From Clostridiaceae bacterium UBA5444 (GTDB lineage: Bacteria > Bacillota > Clostridia > Clostridiales > Oxobacteraceae): a stretch of 18,314 nt of DNA. Numbering within the stretch: position 1 is the stretch's first letter; the number at the start of each line of letters is the position of its first letter. Positions 5,300-13,990 of this stretch are shown piece after piece. The stretch spans positions 1-18,314 of the forward strand of contig DIRE01000015.1 in NCBI GenBank assembly GCA_002426575.1, read 5' to 3'. The notes beneath the pieces are model-generated. The model was not told where the DNA came from and searched no databases. It saw only the letters and a program-made list of their open reading frames with translations. Made by a program: the position numbers and the translations under genes.

Positions 5300-7204
5300 T
5301 TATTTAAGTATTAAACTAATAAACTCATCATAATTTTTTATCTTCATGATTGAAGTTAACTTTTTAGGATCACCTACTATATCACTAAGCCAATCAAAAA
5401 AGGTTCTTATTATTTTCTCATTATCTTTTTGTATAGCCAGTAGAAGAACCAACTTAACTTTAAACTCTCCCCATTGTATTGGTCGCTTAAGCAGGGCCAC
5501 CGCTATCTTACTTTCTTTACTAATCGCTGTAAGGGGATGTGGGATTGCAAAAGAATAAACAAAAGATGTAGGGGAAAGCTCTTCTCGCTTTAATACAGCC
5601 TCTTTAAAATCTTTGTCAACTAAGCCAGCATTATAAAGCTCATCGCTCATAAAACTTAAGACCTCCTCTGGAGTATCCAAATCAAGATCAAAATAAAAGA
5701 ATCTAGGTTCCATCATACTTCTAAAACTTGTAACAAACTCTTCCTTAAATCTTTTATTATCTAATAGATTTAGGGCTTTAAAAATCTTAATTTCATCCTC
5801 TGAGTTGATAAAAATAGAAATTTGCACTGTTAAAATATCTAGGTTATGCTCTAAGGGAAAAGTGGTGAGAATCAAATCAGGCTTTATCCTAGAAACTTCT
5901 TTTTCTTCAAAGTAATTCATACAGCTAGCAACTGTAATACGTTCATGAAATATACCTGCTATTTTCTTTGTGCATAACCTTGATAAAGCCTGATTGTTGG
6001 GATTTATAATGATTACTCTATATTTATCTTTGTAATTCATTCTCTCCAAAGCAGCCCCTAGATGCTGTTCAATAAAGCTGATATCATTTTCATCTATAGA
6101 TACATTTAAATTATTCTCAATTATTTCTCCAACCTTAATAGCCATTTCGAAAAAAAACGGATATTTATACTTTAGTTCATCCAAATACAAATTTGAAATT
6201 TGAATATTATTCTTCTTTCGATGAAGAAGCTGCTGAATATGAGTAGATAATCCATCTTTTAAATCCTCATCGCCTCTTAAATCAACATCAAATTGAACAT
6301 ATATACTTTCTAATATATCACTTACCAATTGATTAACTTTATAATCAGAATTTATTAGAAGCATATTTTCATTTGTATCAGCTTGTATCTTTCCTAAAAG
6401 TATTAGAGCTAATATAATACTTTCATCCTTTTTAATCTTAAAATGTAACTCTTTTGACATATCTTTATAAAAATCCTCTGCTATAGAAAATTCTGTGCTG
6501 CCTACTATATTTTCATAATCATCATCTATTTCTATGTAATTATAAGAAAGCATACGGCTAATTGCCACTCCAATATAAGCCATGACCACTGGGAATTCCA
6601 TCTCTCTTACACTGTAGTTATATTTTTTAAATGCAACTTCTAGCAGTTTTTTTGCTGTAAATAAATCAAATTTAGGAAATAATGCAGCTAAAAAATCAAA
6701 ATTCAAAAGATTCCCTTTTATCTTTTTTAAAAGTAGATTTACATAAAGCTCCCTCTTATCCTTTTCATTTCCTTTTAATGATATATAACTTTTATATCTT
6801 ACAAGCTCAAGGGATGGATAGGGCTTTAAAATCTCTTTTAACTTTTTTAGGTCGTTTTCTATAGAGGAATCGCTAACAAATACTTTATTCATAAAAATAA
6901 CTAGATTGAGTTCATTCTCTTTAAACAATAATTCATGAACAATATAAAAGCATCTCTGAAAACATGTTTGGGGAATTTCATTTTCTGAGTTGATAGTATT
7001 ACCTGATGGTATTTCTTCATTAATATGATAGCCACTTCGATTTGATTGAACAAACATATAATCATAATGTAGATTTATGTATGCAATATCAGACCTAATA
7101 GTACGATCAGAAACATGCAGCAACTCTGAAAGCTCTTTACCCGTGATCCACCTTTCGCTATCTTTAAGCAGCATAATAATTCTTTTCTGTCGTCCATTTA
7201 ACAA
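5300..7204 (-). CDS. PRD-domain PTS operon activator (LicR/MtlR type)
   Basis: The 634-residue protein has an N-terminal winged helix (about 1-60, HVSDRTIRSDI recognition region), a second wHTH (about 85-145), two PRD domains (about 165-275 and 285-395), an EIIB-like domain (about 395-480) and a C-terminal EIIA of the mannitol/fructose type (about 500-634). This is the layout of DNA-binding PTS regulators whose activity is set by phosphorylation. PRD2 keeps both usual histidines (His323 in LSTHIQQLL, His381 in EQHLGAALER) and EIIA keeps His556 (AIPHP). PRD1 seems to lack its histidines (MAYIGVAI, LALILLGK), and the EIIB loop is INPNNQALSRL with no cysteine at the phosphosite. The start is TTG at 7204: the GTG three codons earlier lies inside the AAGGAGG ribosome binding site. 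It most likely activates the adjacent PTS operon. Confidence 0.92.
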   Translation of the reverse strand: MLNGRQKRIIMLLKDSERWITGKELSELLHVSDRTIRSDIAYINLHYDYMFVQSNRSGYHINEEIPSGNTINSENEIPQTCFQRCFYIVHELLFKENELNLVIFMNKVFVSDSSIENDLKKLKEILKPYPSLELVRYKSYISLKGNEKDKRELYVNLLLKKIKGNLLNFDFLAALFPKFDLFTAKKLLEVAFKKYNYSVREMEFPVVMAYIGVAISRMLSYNYIEIDDDYENIVGSTEFSIAEDFYKDMSKELHFKIKKDESIILALILLGKIQADTNENMLLINSDYKVNQLVSDILESIYVQFDVDLRGDEDLKDGLSTHIQQLLHRKKNNIQISNLYLDELKYKYPFFFEMAIKVGEIIENNLNVSIDENDISFIEQHLGAALERMNYKDKYRVIIINPNNQALSRLCTKKIAGIFHERITVASCMNYFEEKEVSRIKPDLILTTFPLEHNLDILTVQISIFINSEDEIKIFKALNLLDNKRFKEEFVTSFRSMMEPRFFYFDLDLDTPEEVLSFMSDELYNAGLVDKDFKEAVLKREELSPTSFVYSFAIPHPLTAISKESKIAVALLKRPIQWGEFKVKLVLLLAIQKDNEKIIRTFFDWLSDIVGDPKKLTSIMKIKNYDEFISLILK

Positions 7205-7257
7205 GTTAATCACCTCCTTTTTGAACCAAATCGTAGTTAGAGGGGTTAATAAAGTAT

Positions 7258-7629
7258 CTATTTGCCATATCTACTTATTAGCTTTAAATATTCTGGGTTG
7301 CCCCTTAAAAATTCAAGTTCCTCATCATTTTCTACTCCTGCAATCAGAGCATGCAAAAATTGCTCTCCCATAGACACATTATCCTCTTTAGCTTTTATAT
7401 GCCTATATAATGGTGAATTATTGATATTCCATTTAGTAGACATTGCCTCAAACATGGATGTTAATAATTCAATGCATCGATTTTCATCTTTTTTTAATAC
7501 AGCTAATTGAAAATGAGCCACATAGGAATTATAGTCTCATAAATCATATAACTGGACTGTTTCTTGAGAAATATCAGCAAAATACTCTGCTTCCTCTATT
7601 TTATTTTCCTTAATTATATAGAAATAAAT
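7258..7629 (-). pseudogene. Interrupted helical (TPR-like) protein remnant
   Basis: One frame runs 124 codons without shift but is broken by TGA at 7537-7539, inside a sequence that otherwise reads through as protein (VQLYDL-stop-DYNSYVAHFQLAV). The downstream part (from GTG at 7521, 87 residues) is helical and polar, ending LRGNPEYLKLISRYGK, and resembles the C-terminal repeats of a TPR-type regulator. I cannot name the family. No ribosome binding site precedes the GTG. A second TGA at 7630-7632 bounds the frame upstream. The fragment ends about 53 nt before the PRD regulator start. Confidence 0.6.
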
Positions 7630-7701
7630 TCAATTAGGTAATTGACCGTTTGTTAACCTTTGCTTAAAAAAATTAACCATCGATTAATTTACTTTTATTT
7701 A

Positions 7702-7870
7702 TTACATTGAAAACCTTCCAAAATGTATTTTATCATCAATTAACTCTTCAAGTTTTTCAATCCACCCCCTGCGTCTATAATGAATCTTGTACTTATTATT
7801 ATATTGATTAAAGGAATTAATACATTTTTTTCACATTTAAATATCTTAGTTCACCTATAATTTTCTCCAT
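7702..7870 (-). pseudogene. Frameshifted coding fragment (A7 run)
   Basis: From ATG at 7870 the frame reads MEKIIGELRYLNVKKMY and stops at 7817. If one base is removed from the A7 run (plus-strand T7 at 7825-7831) it continues as KKCINSFNQYNNKYKIHYRR and on to GRFSM before a stop at 7702, giving 55 residues. No family recognised. It has the same orientation as the remnant at 7258-7629 and may be an earlier part of the same lost gene. Confidence 0.4.
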
Positions 7871-7965
7871 AGTCTTAATATTTTCCTTCTAATATTCCAT
7901 TAACAATTCCTATTGTTTTAAAATAATCGTAATTTTCTTACTCACAATTTATTATATTATATTTG

Positions 7966-8127
7966 TTAATAATATTCTGTACTAATCTTATATCTTTCTC
8001 CCATAGATACACCAACAAGGCGAATACCTTCAAATCCAAGGATATCCAAATAAAAGCAGCGACTTGAAATTAATATTTCAAAGTCGCCGCATTCAAATTT
8101 CGTAAGTCTAGTACAAGCAACCTCATG
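7966..8127 (-). pseudogene. Start-less coding relic, possibly DinB-like C-terminus
   Basis: A frame of 53 codons without ATG, GTG or TTG near its upstream end reads TRLTKFECGDFEILISSR and later FEGIRLVGVSMGERYKIS, then stops at 7966. The combination of a DFEI strand and IRLVGVS recalls the little-finger domain of Y-family DNA polymerases (DinB), with material missing between. This resemblance is weak and from memory. The relic overlaps the terminator hairpin of the ABC-2 operon. The rest of 7630-8134 shows only short frames in AT-rich DNA. Confidence 0.25.
8051..8090 (-). terminator. Intrinsic terminator of the ABC-2 transporter operon
   Basis: The arms 8056-8070 and 8075-8090 form 14 pairs with one mismatch and one bulged A around a TAAT loop. 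On the minus strand the stem is followed by TTTTATTTGG. It lies 45 nt past the permease stop codon. Confidence 0.75.
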
Positions 8128-8134
8128 TCATGCT

Positions 8135-9211
8135 TTAAGAAACTTGATGTTTTGCAAAAACCCTGCAAGAAACAGCAAAGCCAAACGTAATTAAAATAAT
8201 TGCTACAGGAATAGCCCATACAGCATAAAGCATGCCATTGCCCATTTGTTCAACCGACATTATGGAAATGTACTGTGAATGATAAAATGGCATAAGTACG
8301 ATTAACTTAAACAACAGGTCTGTTTCAGCAATAGGCATCATAATAGGCAGTAAATAAATTGCAACAGAAGCTACATATGCCACCATTTGGTTTTTACAGG
8401 CAGCAGACAAAATTAGGGTGATACCTGTAACACTGGCAGCACTGGTAAAAGCTAAAAGAACTTGATATTTAAGTAGTGTACCGCAAGTGATATTGAACGG
8501 AATGTACCCCTCAGTAAAAGCCAAAGGTCCAAAAAGGATACTGCAATCCAGTCCATCGCCCCCATAAATCATAAAAGCAATCATAATGTTAGTAATAACA
8601 ACGAATGCGGTTACAAGTAAAGTAGCCAAAAGGCTTGCCATAACTTTTGCTGTACCACACTTTGTTTTTCCGTACTTGCTTGTCAGAATTATATTGTCAA
8701 CACCGTCATACTCGCCAGAAAAAACCGGTGCAATCATTAAGATGATAACCAGCGAAAGAACAATAGAAACCTTTGCCATGTTTTGGCTTGTACAAAGCCA
8801 GCCATTAACATATCCAACTTTTATTTTTTCATTTTCAAACACATCAGCAACACTTAAGCCATTCCAATCTCCGTTTATATCCGAAAATCTAGCAAACACT
8901 GCAGATTGCATAGCATTTTGGTAAAGGTATACTGCATTCATTCCATGTAAATCAGATTTAGGTTTAAAATCAGCCATCATCTGCTGTACTTTTTCATCGG
9001 TTAGTACGCCCTTGTATTTTGCAACAATAGACTTATCAATGCTTATGGCGGTTTGCCCTGTTCCCTCATTGCTTGTGCCATCAAACGCATACATGGATTG
9101 AGAAATGGAAACGCCAAGCAGTATAGACAACAAGATGACTGCAGCAATGGCAATCAGCATAAGCCTCTTTGTCAATATCTTCCGAAGTTCAAATTTGATT
9201 AATTTTCTCAT
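8135..9211 (-). CDS. ABC-2 type transporter permease
   Basis: The 358-residue protein has a cytoplasmic start MRKLIKFELRKILTKR, a first membrane helix (about 17-37), a large outside domain (about 38-145), then five or more further helices to the C-terminus. This layout, with a long loop after helix 1, is typical of ABC-2 permeases of peptide- or antibiotic-related exporters. Its ATG overlaps the TGA of the ATPase gene by 4 bp (ATGA), indicating translational coupling. With the ATPase it should form an exporter. The substrate is unknown. Local GC is clearly higher than in the PTS region. Confidence 0.88.
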   Translation of the reverse strand: MRKLIKFELRKILTKRLMLIAIAAVILLSILLGVSISQSMYAFDGTSNEGTGQTAISIDKSIVAKYKGVLTDEKVQQMMADFKPKSDLHGMNAVYLYQNAMQSAVFARFSDINGDWNGLSVADVFENEKIKVGYVNGWLCTSQNMAKVSIVLSLVIILMIAPVFSGEYDGVDNIILTSKYGKTKCGTAKVMASLLATLLVTAFVVITNIMIAFMIYGGDGLDCSILFGPLAFTEGYIPFNITCGTLLKYQVLLAFTSAASVTGITLILSAACKNQMVAYVASVAIYLLPIMMPIAETDLLFKLIVLMPFYHSQYISIMSVEQMGNGMLYAVWAIPVAIILITFGFAVSCRVFAKHQVS

Positions 9212-10083
9212 TGGTTATTTCCTCCTTTGAAATAGAACAGGTACAAATCTTCCAAGTTTGGCCGTACCTGTACCGCATTTGTCATAGGTGCGCAATCCGC
9301 AATAACTCGCAGTACAGTACAATTGTTTTCAATATTTCGCGAGTTACTAATATTAAGCGCCGTTGTATACTGATCTACGCAATTGGTAGGGACGGTACAT
9401 TCCCATACTTGTCCATCAATCTCGGTGGTTATTTCCTGTGGCTTTCCGGAATGAAGAATTTGCCCAGATTTCATCATAATGATTTCCCCTGCGATAAACT
9501 CAACATCAGATACAATATGCGTAGATAAAATTACAATTCGGTCTTTTGAAAAAGCACTAATCAAATTGCGGAAGCGCACACGCTCTTTGGGATCAAGCCC
9601 CGCTGTGGGCTCATCCAAGATTAGGATGCGCGGGTCGTTTAACATTGCCTGTGCAATCCCCAAACGCTGCTTCATACCGCCGGAGAAGGTTTTGATTTTC
9701 CGGTTACTTACCTCAGACAAGCCCACAGCTTCAAGCTGTTCTTTAACTTTTATTTTTGTAGTCTTTTCATTCAAACCTTTTAAGGCGGCAACATACAACA
9801 AAAAATCAAGTGCAGTAAAATCTGAATAATACCCGAAATGTTGAGGTAGATACCCAAGCAAACCCCTATATTCCTCGCCAAGCCCTGTTATCTTTTTTCC
9901 ATTCAAAGTGATTTTCCCAGAGGTTGGCGTTTGAATAGCGCACAATAATCGCATGAGCGTGGTTTTTCCTGCGCCATTTGCTCCTAGCAAGCCATAAACG
10001 CCATTTGATAAAGTGATATTTAGATGATTTACAGCAGTTTTTGAGCCATACATTTTGGTTAGTTCAATTGTTTTTAGTTCCAT
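9208..10083 (-). CDS. ABC-2 transporter ATP-binding protein
   Basis: The 291-residue protein carries Walker A GANGAGKTT (34-42), the Q-loop region YLPQHFGYY (78-86), signature FSGGMKQR (133-140), Walker B RILILDEPTAGLDP (152-165) and the H-loop STHI (187-190). A C-terminal extension of about 80 residues follows the nucleotide-binding domain. The start is ATG at 10083, which follows AAAGGAG; the 15-codon in-frame extension to 10128 begins upstream of that site. The gene sits 88 nt after the histidine kinase with an intrinsic terminator between, and its stop overlaps the permease start. It powers the adjacent exporter, likely controlled by the two-component system upstream. Confidence 0.93.
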   Translation of the reverse strand: MELKTIELTKMYGSKTAVNHLNITLSNGVYGLLGANGAGKTTLMRLLCAIQTPTSGKITLNGKKITGLGEEYRGLLGYLPQHFGYYSDFTALDFLLYVAALKGLNEKTTKIKVKEQLEAVGLSEVSNRKIKTFSGGMKQRLGIAQAMLNDPRILILDEPTAGLDPKERVRFRNLISAFSKDRIVILSTHIVSDVEFIAGEIIMMKSGQILHSGKPQEITTEIDGQVWECTVPTNCVDQYTTALNISNSRNIENNCTVLRVIADCAPMTNAVQVRPNLEDLYLFYFKGGNNQ

Positions 10084-10111
10084 ATAAAAAACTCCTTTCA
10101 TCATAGCGAGT

Positions 10112-10146
10112 AAAAAAATACCCTCCATGTGTTTACATAGAGAGTA
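10112..10146 (-). terminator. Intrinsic terminator between kinase and ABC genes
   Basis: A 12-bp stem including two G-U pairs (10119-10130 with 10135-10146) around a tetraloop is followed on the minus strand by seven T (plus-strand A at 10112-10118). The ATPase ribosome binding site starts only about 15 nt further on, so there is no room for a promoter after it. The ABC genes must rely on read-through or on a start upstream of the hairpin. Confidence 0.8.
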
Positions 10147-10171
10147 TAGAAGGCATTATTCAACTTTTTAT

Positions 10172-11350
10172 CTACAAAGATGGACTTTTGAAAAATGCGG
10201 ACACTTTTGCCCCAGATGCAAGGTTTTTTATATTCAAATAACCTCCGTGATGATTGCAAAGCATTTTACAAATATACAAACCAAGACCTAGATGTTCGGA
10301 TTTTATTTTGTCTTCTGTAAAATAAGGATTTGTTGCTTTATGAAAACCGTTTTTTGAAAAGCCTTTCCCGTCATCAGATATTGACAAAAGAAGTCCCCCG
10401 TTTTTTTCTTCAATGCAAAAGGTAACAGTGGAAGCTGCATAGCGTACAGCGTTTGTAACCAGATTATTGCTTACTTGTGAAATAAAAGACCTATCAACAG
10501 TCAGTTTTTGCGAATGTATCTTATTCTGCATACATAGCCTTTTGCCGTATTTTTGGCATACAATACCTGCACCATCACATAAGGCCGTCGAAAGCTCTTG
10601 CAGTAAAACAGGTTCATACTCTGGATGCATGTCTTCCAATCGCCGCAAATTGCTCATACTAGCTACGTAATGTTCCAAGCGTTCAATGTGCTTGCCCATT
10701 GTAATTGCAGTATCCCTCGTTTGAGAATTAGAGCTTGCTTGCAGCATTTCATCATAACCTTTTAGCACCGTAAGTGGCGTTCGCAAGTCATGTGCAAAAG
10801 CAGAATTAAGCTGTTTGCGATCCTCGACCTGCCGCCAAATTTCAGAAAAATTATCTGCGAGAGTAGAACGCATAATTTCAAAAGAGGTACAAAGCTGCCC
10901 TAATTCATCCTTACTTTCATATTCAATTGAGAAATCCAAATCGCTATTAGAAATCTTTTCGGAGGCCGCTTTTAGCTCTGCAAGCGGCTTTTTTAATTTG
11001 TTTCGATAAAATAGCAAAACCGCTGCAATAATGCATAATGCAGAATAAATGGGTGTTGCTATCATGGGGACAATACCCAAAACAGCAACCAAACGCTCAT
11101 CTTGTTCAGCCATGTGAGGAGGAGAATCCCCTATATAAGTGCCATTTCCTAACCTTTTTCCGTCTCGCGTTGTTAGATAGTATTTTTCTCCTGATGGCTG
11201 GTAACGGTCTTCAATATTTTGTACGGTATTATCGCATAAAGCAACCGTCACAATACTAAGTACAAGTGCAATAAAAATAAATATAGCAATATAGAGTACA
11301 ATGCTTTTTCTCAATGATAGGTTTTTACCTATGCGCTTCACTTTATCCAT
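10172..11350 (-). CDS. Sensor histidine kinase with HAMP domain
   Basis: The 392-residue membrane kinase has helix 1 (about 18-39), an outside segment of about 48 residues, helix 2 (about 88-114), a HAMP domain (about 115-168), the dimerisation/phospho-acceptor motif FAHDLRTPL with His187, N-box NNLVTNAVRYA (295-305), G1 SDDGKGF (325-331) and G2 LGLGLY (354-359). The short sensing loop is polar (GEKYYLTTRDGKRLGNGTY). The ATG lies inside the response regulator gene, 13 nt overlap, so the two are coupled. Expected partner: the OmpR-type regulator just upstream. The signal may be an envelope-active compound handled by the exporter downstream, which is inference from gene order. Confidence 0.93.
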   Translation of the reverse strand: MDKVKRIGKNLSLRKSIVLYIAIFIFIALVLSIVTVALCDNTVQNIEDRYQPSGEKYYLTTRDGKRLGNGTYIGDSPPHMAEQDERLVAVLGIVPMIATPIYSALCIIAAVLLFYRNKLKKPLAELKAASEKISNSDLDFSIEYESKDELGQLCTSFEIMRSTLADNFSEIWRQVEDRKQLNSAFAHDLRTPLTVLKGYDEMLQASSNSQTRDTAITMGKHIERLEHYVASMSNLRRLEDMHPEYEPVLLQELSTALCDGAGIVCQKYGKRLCMQNKIHSQKLTVDRSFISQVSNNLVTNAVRYAASTVTFCIEEKNGGLLLSISDDGKGFSKNGFHKATNPYFTEDKIKSEHLGLGLYICKMLCNHHGGYLNIKNLASGAKVSAFFKSPSL

Positions 11351-12012
11351 TTATAGCCACATCCCCAAACCGTTTCAATATACACCCGGCTCGTATATGT
11401 GGAGATCTTTGCCCTTATCCTGCGGATATGTTCAGCAACCACACTGCTGTCACCGTCACTGTCATACCCCCATATTCTTTCATAGATTCTCTCTTTATCA
11501 AAAACTTGTCCAATATTTAAGGACAGCAATTCAACAATATCAAACTCTTTCTTTGCAAGAGTAATTTTATCACCCTTGCAGAATAGGCAACGCTCGCAAA
11601 AATCTATGGTAAGATCACCAGTAAATTTTATTTGCGTTTCAGAGTTATGGCGGGCTTCGCGCCTCAAATGTGCGCGCACCCTTGCCTCCAATTCTACAAG
11701 AGAAAAAGGCTTGACTATATAATCATCTCCACCAACTGAGAAGCCCCTCACTTTATCCGTATCTTCAATCCTTGCAGTCAGGAAAAGAATAGGACAAGAT
11801 ATATGATTGCGGATGCGCTCACAAACCTCCAGTCCATCTAATCCTGGCATATTGATATCAAGCAAAATAATGTCAGGGTTATGTTCAACTTGCTTTAAGG
11901 CCTCCTCACCATTTGAAGCCATTAATACATCGTAGTCTTTGCTTCTAAAAAAGCTATCAAGCATTGAAAGAATATCGGCTTCATCATCGGCAATTAAAAT
12001 TTTATTTTTCAA
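11338..12012 (-). CDS. OmpR-family response regulator
   Basis: The 224-residue protein has a receiver domain (acidic pair Asp9-Asp10, phospho-acceptor Asp52 in LLDINMPGLDG, Thr79, Lys101 in DYIVKPF) and a C-terminal winged helix (about 130-224, ending VWGCGYKWIK) of the OmpR/PhoB class. The start is TTG at 12012, preceded by AAGGAGG with about 9 nt spacing. It begins the four-gene order regulator, kinase, ATPase, permease. A small cysteine cluster FCERCLFC at the linker is unusual for the family and may be incidental. Confidence 0.93.
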   Translation of the reverse strand: MKNKILIADDEADILSMLDSFFRSKDYDVLMASNGEEALKQVEHNPDIILLDINMPGLDGLEVCERIRNHISCPILFLTARIEDTDKVRGFSVGGDDYIVKPFSLVELEARVRAHLRREARHNSETQIKFTGDLTIDFCERCLFCKGDKITLAKKEFDIVELLSLNIGQVFDKERIYERIWGYDSDGDSSVVAEHIRRIRAKISTYTSRVYIETVWGCGYKWIK

Positions 12013-12040
12013 AGATATACACCTCCTTAAATATCAATTG

Positions 12041-12072
12041 AGTATAACTCACAATGTTCAATTATTTATCAA
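12041..12072 (-). promoter_or_regulatory. Possible promoter of the two-component operon
   Basis: On the minus strand TTGATA (12067-12072) is followed after 19-20 bp by TTATAC/TATACT (12041-12047). Spacing is longer than ideal, so the site is tentative. The rest of the 166-bp gap (12013-12178) shows no terminator for the exporter genes upstream. Confidence 0.3.
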
Positions 12073-12178
12073 CTTTTTATTTTACGTTAGTTTTATGTTG
12101 GAACTATTGCTCTGTTTTGATTGCAGCCTTTTTTACAACTTATTCAGATTCCATAAACGCACCTATTATAGCAACACT

Positions 12179-13990
12179 TCATACATAATACTGAGCCTGT
12201 GCATTCCATAATTCATAATACTTGCCTTCCTTATTTGCAATAAGTTTATCATGGCTACCGCGCTCTATGAGATGCCCTTCGTGAAAAACTGCTATATCGT
12301 CACAAAAACGGCAGGATGATAAACGGTGGGAGATATAAATGGCGGTTTTGCCGCCTACGATTTCATTGAATTTTGAGTAAATCTCAAATTCCGCTATAGG
12401 GTCTAAAGCAGCTGTAGGTTCGTCAAGTATGATAAATGGTGCATCCTTATATAAAGCTCTGGCTAGTGCAATTTTTTGCGCTTCGCCACCAGAGATTTCA
12501 ACCCCATCTTCTTCAAAGTTATTGTATAAAGCAGTATCAAGTCCTTTTGCCATAGTGGACAGTCTGTCGCCAAAACCTGATTGTTTTAGCGATGCCACAA
12601 CCTTTTTGCGGTCATATTCCACACTTGCGGCTACATTCTGTCCCAAGCTAAATGAAAATAACTTAAAATCCTGAAATACAACGGAAAAAATGCTCATATA
12701 CTCTTCGTAGTCATACTTTTTAATATCAATACCATTAAGGGTAATGCTTCCTTCAGTTGGATCATATAACCTGCAAAGCAGCTTTATCATTGAGGTCTTT
12801 CCGCTGCCGTTCATGCCAACAATTGCCATACGCTGTCCGATTTGCAGCTTCATATTTAAATTTTTGAGTGCATAAACCTTGCTTCCAGGATATTTGAATG
12901 ATACGTTTTTAAATTCAATTTCATATTCATTGTCATTGCGTTTTTCTACAGGGAGTGTGCCTTTAAATAGAACATCAGGGATATTCATATATTCCAGTGT
13001 AGATTGTTGGCGTTCTGCCGCAGCTGCATATTCTGTAAATGAAGAAAATACTCTTGATAAATCCAATGAAAATCTGTGGATGATAGAAGCAAATTTTAAT
13101 ACTGAACCAATGGTTAATGCTCCTGATACTGCACGTACTGCAACAAATATATATGCAATTACCTGCAGCAGTCCGGATGATAAGCCACTGACAAAACCTT
13201 GCTCGCTGCTATTGAGTGTTACCTCATTTATCCAATCTGATTTTTGCTTATAATCATCATCCAGATATGTTTTAATTATATTCTGACCATTAAATATTCT
13301 TATGTCTTTGCCCTGCTTATAATCTTGCTTATTCCATAAAAAATAACCAAGATAGTCATATGTGGATCCTACTTCGTTTAGTATACCATGCAGTTTCTTT
13401 GTTTTTTTAGCGGAAAACAAAATATTAAATACAATAACGATGAAAAAAGCTGCTAACATCACCAAAGAAGCTATATCAGAAAATACATTGCTATTAAAAA
13501 ACAAAGGAAGCAAAACAATAATTGATACCACTAAGCTTACAAAACTTGATAAAAGCTCAGGCAGCTGCCATACCATGCTATAAAACCCGGCTCCCCAGTT
13601 ATTATCATTCCGTATTCTTGTGCGGATATCGTTAACCTTTGGGCTTTCAAGGAGTTCATAATCCATTGCCAAAGTGCGGATACTCATTTTCATGTCAAAC
13701 TTTTTAACGCATATCTCTGTATGAATGTCCTTGATTTTGCCAAGGTATGCATTGATAATCTTCAAAGCAAATATTCCGCCCACTGTAGATACAGATGTAA
13801 GAATTAATGTACCAATGTCTTTGTCTTGTGATAAACCGTCAATTACATAAGCAGATAGAAATATTGCTATAAAAGGTAGGGCTGCTCCGATTACGGAAAT
13901 TATAAAGGTTGTTACAAAAACCGTTTTATCCAGTTGCCACATCATCTTTATTGAATCAGAAATATATTTTATATTTTTACGCACTTTCAA
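12179..13990 (-). CDS. Type I ABC exporter half-transporter (second of pair)
   Basis: The 603-residue protein has an N-terminal six-helix membrane domain (about 20-320) and a C-terminal nucleotide-binding domain with Walker A GMNGSGKTS (392-400), signature EISGGEAQ (498-505), Walker B FIILDEPTAALDP (519-531) and H-loop YISHR. The start is TTG at 13990, after AGGGGGTGAG. In-frame codons upstream (to 14047) lie inside the previous gene, and the GTG three codons earlier overlaps the ribosome binding site. The start overlaps the end of the first exporter gene by 14 bp. Both catalytic glutamates of the pair are intact. Substrates of such pairs range from drugs to peptides; none can be named here. 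Confidence 0.92.
   Translation of the reverse strand: MKVRKNIKYISDSIKMMWQLDKTVFVTTFIISVIGAALPFIAIFLSAYVIDGLSQDKDIGTLILTSVSTVGGIFALKIINAYLGKIKDIHTEICVKKFDMKMSIRTLAMDYELLESPKVNDIRTRIRNDNNWGAGFYSMVWQLPELLSSFVSLVVSIIVLLPLFFNSNVFSDIASLVMLAAFFIVIVFNILFSAKKTKKLHGILNEVGSTYDYLGYFLWNKQDYKQGKDIRIFNGQNIIKTYLDDDYKQKSDWINEVTLNSSEQGFVSGLSSGLLQVIAYIFVAVRAVSGALTIGSVLKFASIIHRFSLDLSRVFSSFTEYAAAAERQQSTLEYMNIPDVLFKGTLPVEKRNDNEYEIEFKNVSFKYPGSKVYALKNLNMKLQIGQRMAIVGMNGSGKTSMIKLLCRLYDPTEGSITLNGIDIKKYDYEEYMSIFSVVFQDFKLFSFSLGQNVAASVEYDRKKVVASLKQSGFGDRLSTMAKGLDTALYNNFEEDGVEISGGEAQKIALARALYKDAPFIILDEPTAALDPIAEFEIYSKFNEIVGGKTAIYISHRLSSCRFCDDIAVFHEGHLIERGSHDKLIANKEGKYYELWNAQAQYYV

Noticed and set aside
7537..7539. In-frame TGA as selenocysteine
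   Set aside because: The frame has no recognised selenoprotein context, no start with a ribosome binding site, and other lesions lie close by; a nonsense mutation is simpler.
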